From: Actinomycetota bacterium
Lineage (GTDB): Bacteria > Actinomycetota > Actinomycetes > S36-B12 > UBA10799
Length of the DNA stretch: 9,295 bases
Assembly (NCBI GenBank): GCA_030837395.1
Contig: JAUPKO010000051.1
Location: forward strand, 1 to 9,295
Direction: 5' to 3'
Below the pieces are notes generated by a model. That model searched no databases. It was given only the letters and a program-made list of their open reading frames with translations, and had not been told where the DNA came from. Of this stretch, positions 6,247-9,295 are shown in pieces; the first letter of the stretch is position 1, and the number at the start of each line of letters is the position of its first letter. Both the position numbers and the translations under genes were made by a program.

Positions 6247-7756
6247 GACTCACCACGCGCTTGACGACCCGATCCAGCACATGCGAGTCGGCCACTGAAC
6301 CCGCTCCAAGGAGAGTGCTCCCGTGCCGCGCGCCCGGCATCTTGGCCAGGTCGGACTTGCGGACGAGGTAGCCAGTGATTCTGATGAAGTCGTTGCTGTC
6401 GAGATTGAATGTGAAATCGCGCATGCCACTGGCGAACGCACCCCTGATCACGTCGACGACGGCCTGTGGGTTGGCCACCGCTGTCTCATCGAAGGAGAGC
6501 ACATCGCTTACCCCGGAGGCGAAGAGGTGGTGGTGCCGGCTCACGGTGCGCAGGTGCTCGATGAGCGGGGGCTCACTCCCGATGGGGATGCGGGTGCCCG
6601 CCGTGACCCCGATGTCCAAGTCGATGCCCGACTGGGAGTGCAGGAACGCACGCCCGCCATTCCCGTCGCAGTAGGGCATAGGCCTGTCGGCAATCCATGC
6701 GGCGGCAGTCGAGGTGATGCGGTAAGCGAGGTCGTCGGCCGCCTCGCCGTGGCCATACGTCCCGGGCTGGCCCTCGCGTTGCATCAGCGTGTCGACCGCC
6801 TCGGCAAGGCCGAAGACTCCGATCATCGCCGAGAAGCGATCCAAGGACAGCAGCCCCTCGGAGACCAGCCAGTTGGAGTCGTAGAAGTGCGACTCCTCAA
6901 CGAGGAACCGGATCCGGGACTCGGCAAGCTCCGACGTCAGTCCGAGGAAGTGCGGGAGCGTTGCGTCGAGGAAATCGTCGACGCCACCATCGGAGGACAG
7001 GACGGCCGCCTTGAGGTTGAGTCGTACGAGCGTGTGGGAGCCGCCCCCGAGCTTGAGCGAGTTGTAGCAACTGACCGCCGCGTAGTCCGGACCAAGGTCG
7101 CCCCTCATCATGACGTCGTTGATGAAGTGCGGCTTGCCGCACGCGAACACCGTGGCAACTGCGTCAAGGAGGTAGTCATCGGACGTCAGGGCAGGGTCGA
7201 CCTTGAGACTGATGTTGGGAACTACCTGCAGCAACTCCCTCTCGAGCCGCAGGATCATTCTCGCCACGCGGTTGTCCACGGTGCTGAGGTTGGTGTGGGC
7301 GAAAGCGTCTGGGAACATGCGGTCCAAGCACATCCAGAACCGGCGCAACTTGGCGTGCAGTTCGGCGTCGGAAACTCCCTCGACGTACGGCAATAGCAGG
7401 GCATCGAGGTCGCCGAAGTACACCGGATAGCCGGTGATGGACGGCGTCTGCGAGTACATGATCAGCAGATAAGCGAGGGCGTCGTCGAAGTCCTCGGCAG
7501 GTGGGATCTCGAGGAAGTCTGAGCCCAGGACGAGCGCCTTGGCGTAGTCGGGAAGGAGGTAGCGCGGGCGATAGGGCGCGTTACCCTCGAACATGTCGCA
7601 GATGATCCGCTCCTGAAGGGCGGCCGCGCACTCAGGGCTCACAAGGGGAGGCTCAAGGAGGTTCTCAGCCAGATTCGCGAGCGCCGCAACACGCTGGCGA
7701 TACGTGTACGTGGAGTCCGTGACGACGGCCCGGATATCGCTCAACGTGGGCACCAT
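6218..7756 (-). CDS. yjjI: YjjI-family glycyl-radical enzyme, substrate unknown
   Basis: This is a glycyl-radical enzyme of the YjjI family, a relative of pyruvate formate-lyase and anaerobic ribonucleotide reductase whose reaction I do not know to be established. The 512 residues are close to E. coli YjjI (about 516). Family-like blocks include ERIICDMFEGNAPYRPRYLLPDY at about 49-71. The probable thiyl cysteine is Cys230 in AVSCYNSLKLGGGS, and the probable radical glycine is Gly462 in FIRITGYLVRKSDL, fitting the R-(V/I)-x-G-Y glycyl-radical signature. The C-terminal zinc ribbon of NrdD is absent and the active cysteine is single rather than the Cys-Cys pair of pyruvate formate-lyase, so neither of those names fits. 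It precedes its activase, overlapping by 29 nt, and stands beside nucleoside transport genes. No Shine-Dalgarno precedes the ATG; a TAGACT box 6 nt upstream suggests a leaderless mRNA. GTG at 7753 is an alternative start. Confidence 0.88.
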   Translation of the reverse strand: MVPTLSDIRAVVTDSTYTYRQRVAALANLAENLLEPPLVSPECAAALQERIICDMFEGNAPYRPRYLLPDYAKALVLGSDFLEIPPAEDFDDALAYLLIMYSQTPSITGYPVYFGDLDALLLPYVEGVSDAELHAKLRRFWMCLDRMFPDAFAHTNLSTVDNRVARMILRLERELLQVVPNISLKVDPALTSDDYLLDAVATVFACGKPHFINDVMMRGDLGPDYAAVSCYNSLKLGGGSHTLVRLNLKAAVLSSDGGVDDFLDATLPHFLGLTSELAESRIRFLVEESHFYDSNWLVSEGLLSLDRFSAMIGVFGLAEAVDTLMQREGQPGTYGHGEAADDLAYRITSTAAAWIADRPMPYCDGNGGRAFLHSQSGIDLDIGVTAGTRIPIGSEPPLIEHLRTVSRHHHLFASGVSDVLSFDETAVANPQAVVDVIRGAFASGMRDFTFNLDSNDFIRITGYLVRKSDLAKMPGARHGSTLLGAGSVADSHVLDRVVKRVVSHESSPGLGR

Positions 7757-7794
7757 GGACCCAGTCTAGTCTCGGATGAGGAGCAAGAGGAGGG
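7757..7794. promoter_or_regulatory. Compact divergent promoter region of yjjI and the P450 gene
   Basis: Only 38 bp separate the two divergent start codons. The minus strand has TAGACT (7768-7763), a TANNNT -10 whose expected start point coincides with the yjjI ATG. The plus strand has TAGTCT (7767-7772), followed by AGGAGGG (7788-7794) before the P450 start. The two -10 boxes share the TA at 7767-7768. No good -35 element was found on either side. The minus-strand -35 would fall in the P450 leader, and the plus-strand -35 would fall inside yjjI. Confidence 0.4.
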
Positions 7795-9000
7795 ATGATG
7801 GGCCCAGTCACGGTGAGTACCGATCTCGAGGATCCGCGGGTCGTCGCCGATCCCTACCCATACTTTGCGGAATGGCGCGAGACGGGGTCAGCGGTCTTCC
7901 ACGAGGGCTTGGACATGCACCTCGCCTGCACGTTCGAGGACGCGAATGCCGTGCTGCGTTCAAAGTCCCTGGGCAGGATCTGGCAGGACCGGGAGCCAGA
8001 TGAGCTCTGGCATACCTTCAACTGGTTGCACTCGGACTCCATCCTCGAGTCCGAGCCGCCCAAGCACACCCGACTGCGCGCCATCGTGGCCAAGGCCTTC
8101 GTACGCGGCCAGATGGAGCGCATGCGGCCCTCGATCGAGCGCATCGCCGACGAACTGCTCGAGTCGGCCGCGGCCCGACAGGCCGATTCCGGCCGGTTCG
8201 ATCTCATCCAGGACTACGCGGAACCGCTTCCCGTGGCGATCATCGCCGAACTGCTCGGTGTGCCCGAGGACCGGCGGGACAACCTGCGCGCGTGGTCGCA
8301 ACGGATCGTCAAGATGTACGACTACAGCAGGACCTCCGAGGACGAGCTCCGTGCCCGACAGGCATGCGACGAGTTCTCGGAGTTCGTGACCGATCTCGCA
8401 GACCAACGCCGCGGGTATCCCGGCGAGGACCTGCTGTCGCACCTCATCCAGGTCGAGGCCGAGGGGGAGAGACTCAATGAGCGGGAGCTGGTCGCCACCG
8501 TCGTCCTGGTCCTGAACGCTGGCCATGAGGCGAGCGTCAACGGGTTCGGCAACGGGGTCCTGCAGCTGCTCCGCTCCCCCGGAGAACTGGACCGCATGGT
8601 CGCCGACCCGAGGGCGCTCGCTGAGACTGCGATCGAGGAGATGCTCCGATTCGACTCGCCCCTGCAGCTGTTCGAGCGAACGGCGAAGGAGGACGTCGAG
8701 GTGGCCGGCGTGTCCCTCGCTCAAGGGCAGAAGATCGCCGCGCTGCTCGGCTCCGCCAACCGTGACCCGCGGGCATTCGCTCACGCCGACAGGTTCGACA
8801 TCACCCGCAACCCCAACAAACACATCGCCTTCGGCGCGGGGATTCACTTCTGCCTCGGAGCCCCACTGGCACGGCTTGAACTGTCTGTCACGGTGCCACG
8901 ACTGTTCGAGCGGCTCCCTCGCCTACGTCTGGCGGGCGCTGCAGTGCCGAGGGACACATTCGTGCTGCGCGGCTACCACTCGATACCTGTCGCGGGCTGA
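7795..9000 (+). CDS. Cytochrome P450 (bacterial class I, CYP107-like)
   Basis: This is a soluble haem-thiolate monooxygenase that would need ferredoxin and ferredoxin reductase partners, none of which is in the window. The 401 residues are the usual length for bacterial class I P450s. Seen: the C-helix block SEPPKHTRLR at 86-95, I-helix AGHEASVN at 242-249, ExxR (Glu282, Arg285), RTAKEDVEVAGV at 295-306, and the haem loop FGAGIHFCLG at 346-355 with Cys353 as the thiolate ligand. The conserved I-helix threonine is Ala246 here, followed by Ser247, as in P450eryF (EAS). Start: ATG ATG at 7795 and 7798 follow AGGAGGG directly, so 7798 has the better spacing; GTG at 7813 (protein starting with STDLEDP) is also plausible. 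The substrate cannot be read from sequence. The gene stands alone, divergent from yjjI. Confidence 0.93.
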   Translation: MMGPVTVSTDLEDPRVVADPYPYFAEWRETGSAVFHEGLDMHLACTFEDANAVLRSKSLGRIWQDREPDELWHTFNWLHSDSILESEPPKHTRLRAIVAKAFVRGQMERMRPSIERIADELLESAAARQADSGRFDLIQDYAEPLPVAIIAELLGVPEDRRDNLRAWSQRIVKMYDYSRTSEDELRARQACDEFSEFVTDLADQRRGYPGEDLLSHLIQVEAEGERLNERELVATVVLVLNAGHEASVNGFGNGVLQLLRSPGELDRMVADPRALAETAIEEMLRFDSPLQLFERTAKEDVEVAGVSLAQGQKIAALLGSANRDPRAFAHADRFDITRNPNKHIAFGAGIHFCLGAPLARLELSVTVPRLFERLPRLRLAGAAVPRDTFVLRGYHSIPVAG

Positions 9001-9104
9001 CTAATTCCCTAGCCTTCCCGCGCGGCTCGTCTGGCGGGAACCACCTTGCCGCCCTGCATGCCATGATGCGAAGGCAGGGTCCCCTCCAGCAGACGAGGTG
9101 CTTC
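9001..9104. other. Intergenic region with an inverted repeat after the P450 gene
   Basis: This 104-bp gap holds TTCCCGC (9015-9021) and GCGGGAA (9034-9040), a perfect 7-bp inverted repeat with a 12-nt loop, 14 bp after the P450 stop. There is no T-run, so it may be a weak terminator, or an operator for the gene starting at 9105. GAGGTG (9095-9100) is a ribosome-binding site for that gene. I saw no convincing promoter. Confidence 0.5.
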
Positions 9105-9295
9105 ATGACTCAGGACACCAACGACCAGAGTGCCCGCCAGGGTGCCCTCTCGGCCCTGGACGCCGACACCCGCCGCAGCATCGCCGATGCCCTCTGGCAG
9201 CGGGAGCTCGACCCGTCGGGCATCCCGCCCGAGGCCCTCGAGGCGCTCACCGGCCCCACCCACAGCCCGGAGGCCTTCGGCTCGAGGATGCGGAC
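9105..9295 (+). CDS. Unrecognised protein, N-terminal 63 residues (cut by window edge)
   Basis: The reading frame opens at ATG 9105 and stays open to the right edge. GAGGTG (9095-9100) lies 4 nt before it, a good ribosome-binding site, and codon use is GC-rich at third positions like the neighbouring genes. The 63 residues are polar, without a signal peptide or membrane segment, and look helical (ARQGALSALDADTRRSIADALWQREL). I recognise no motif or family. Two in-frame ATGs at 9063 and 9066 are possible earlier starts but have no ribosome-binding site. It lies downstream of the P450 in the same direction, after a hairpin, so joint transcription is uncertain. The overlapping minus-strand frame here lacks such a start signal. 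Confidence 0.55.
   Translation, partial: MTQDTNDQSARQGALSALDADTRRSIADALWQRELDPSGIPPEALEALTGPTHSPEAFGSRMR

Noticed and set aside
5416..6264. 282-codon plus-strand frame opposite yjjW
   Set aside because: It is antisense to a radical SAM gene with all key motifs and has no recognisable product.
6323..7396. 357-codon plus-strand frame opposite yjjI
   Set aside because: It is a GC-skew shadow of yjjI, whose family motifs and full length are clear; there is no domain or ribosome-binding site.
7960..8847. 295-codon open frame on the minus strand opposite the P450 gene
   Set aside because: It is antisense to a P450 whose motifs are complete. Its protein shows no recognisable domain, and such frames are common opposite GC-rich genes.
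9009..9263. 84-codon minus-strand frame at the right edge
   Set aside because: It overlaps the 9105 frame and runs through the intergenic repeat. No ribosome-binding site or family was seen, and the plus-strand frame has the better start signal.

Overview
The window is GC-rich DNA (roughly 60-65% G+C by eye) from a bacterium. Several features point to an actinomycete (Actinomycetota): the codon usage, GTG and TTG starts, the CAEC form of cytidine deaminase, TANNNT-type -10 boxes, and a class I bacterial cytochrome P450. The pairing of a glycyl-radical enzyme with a P450 suggests a facultative organism that meets both anoxic and oxic conditions. I cannot name the genus.

Positions 1 to about 7756 are all on the minus strand and read from right to left. 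The order is a glycyl-radical enzyme of the YjjI family (7756-6218), its radical-SAM activase YjjW (6246-5527, overlapping yjjI by 29 nt), a 143-bp gap with a candidate promoter and inverted repeats, and a BMP-family substrate-binding lipoprotein (5383-4265). Then comes a 134-bp gap with two tandem hairpins, a double-domain ABC ATPase (4130-2604, true start probably 4142), two ABC permeases (2602-1475 and 1478-204) and the first 68 residues of cytidine deaminase (204-1, running off the left edge). The last four genes are packed with spacings of +1, -4 and -1 nt. They form a nucleoside uptake and salvage/catabolism operon: the lipoprotein binds nucleosides outside the membrane, the two permeases and the ATPase import them, and cytidine deaminase converts cytidine or deoxycytidine to uridine or deoxyuridine.

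On the plus strand a cytochrome P450 (7795-9000) is transcribed divergently from yjjI, with only 38 bp between the two starts. After a 104-bp gap holding an inverted repeat, an unrecognised ORF starts at 9105 and runs off the right edge.

The most interesting points are these. (1) The orphan glycyl-radical enzyme YjjI/YjjW sits beside nucleoside uptake and catabolism genes here, as it sits beside deoCABD in E. coli, which suggests a role in (deoxy)nucleoside or deoxyribose metabolism. (2) The ATPase gene has a good Shine-Dalgarno placed for an AUC codon and not for the GTG that automatic calling picks. (3) Two hairpins separate the binding-protein gene from the rest of the transporter. (4) The P450 lacks the usual I-helix threonine and carries the EAS sequence seen in P450eryF. 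(5) The -10 boxes of the oxygen-sensitive yjjI and the oxygen-using P450 appear to overlap head to head. No tRNA, rRNA, CRISPR array, insertion sequence or phage gene was seen. No wholly new system is evident: most genes belong to known families, and the novelty lies in the arrangement and the unresolved substrate of YjjI.
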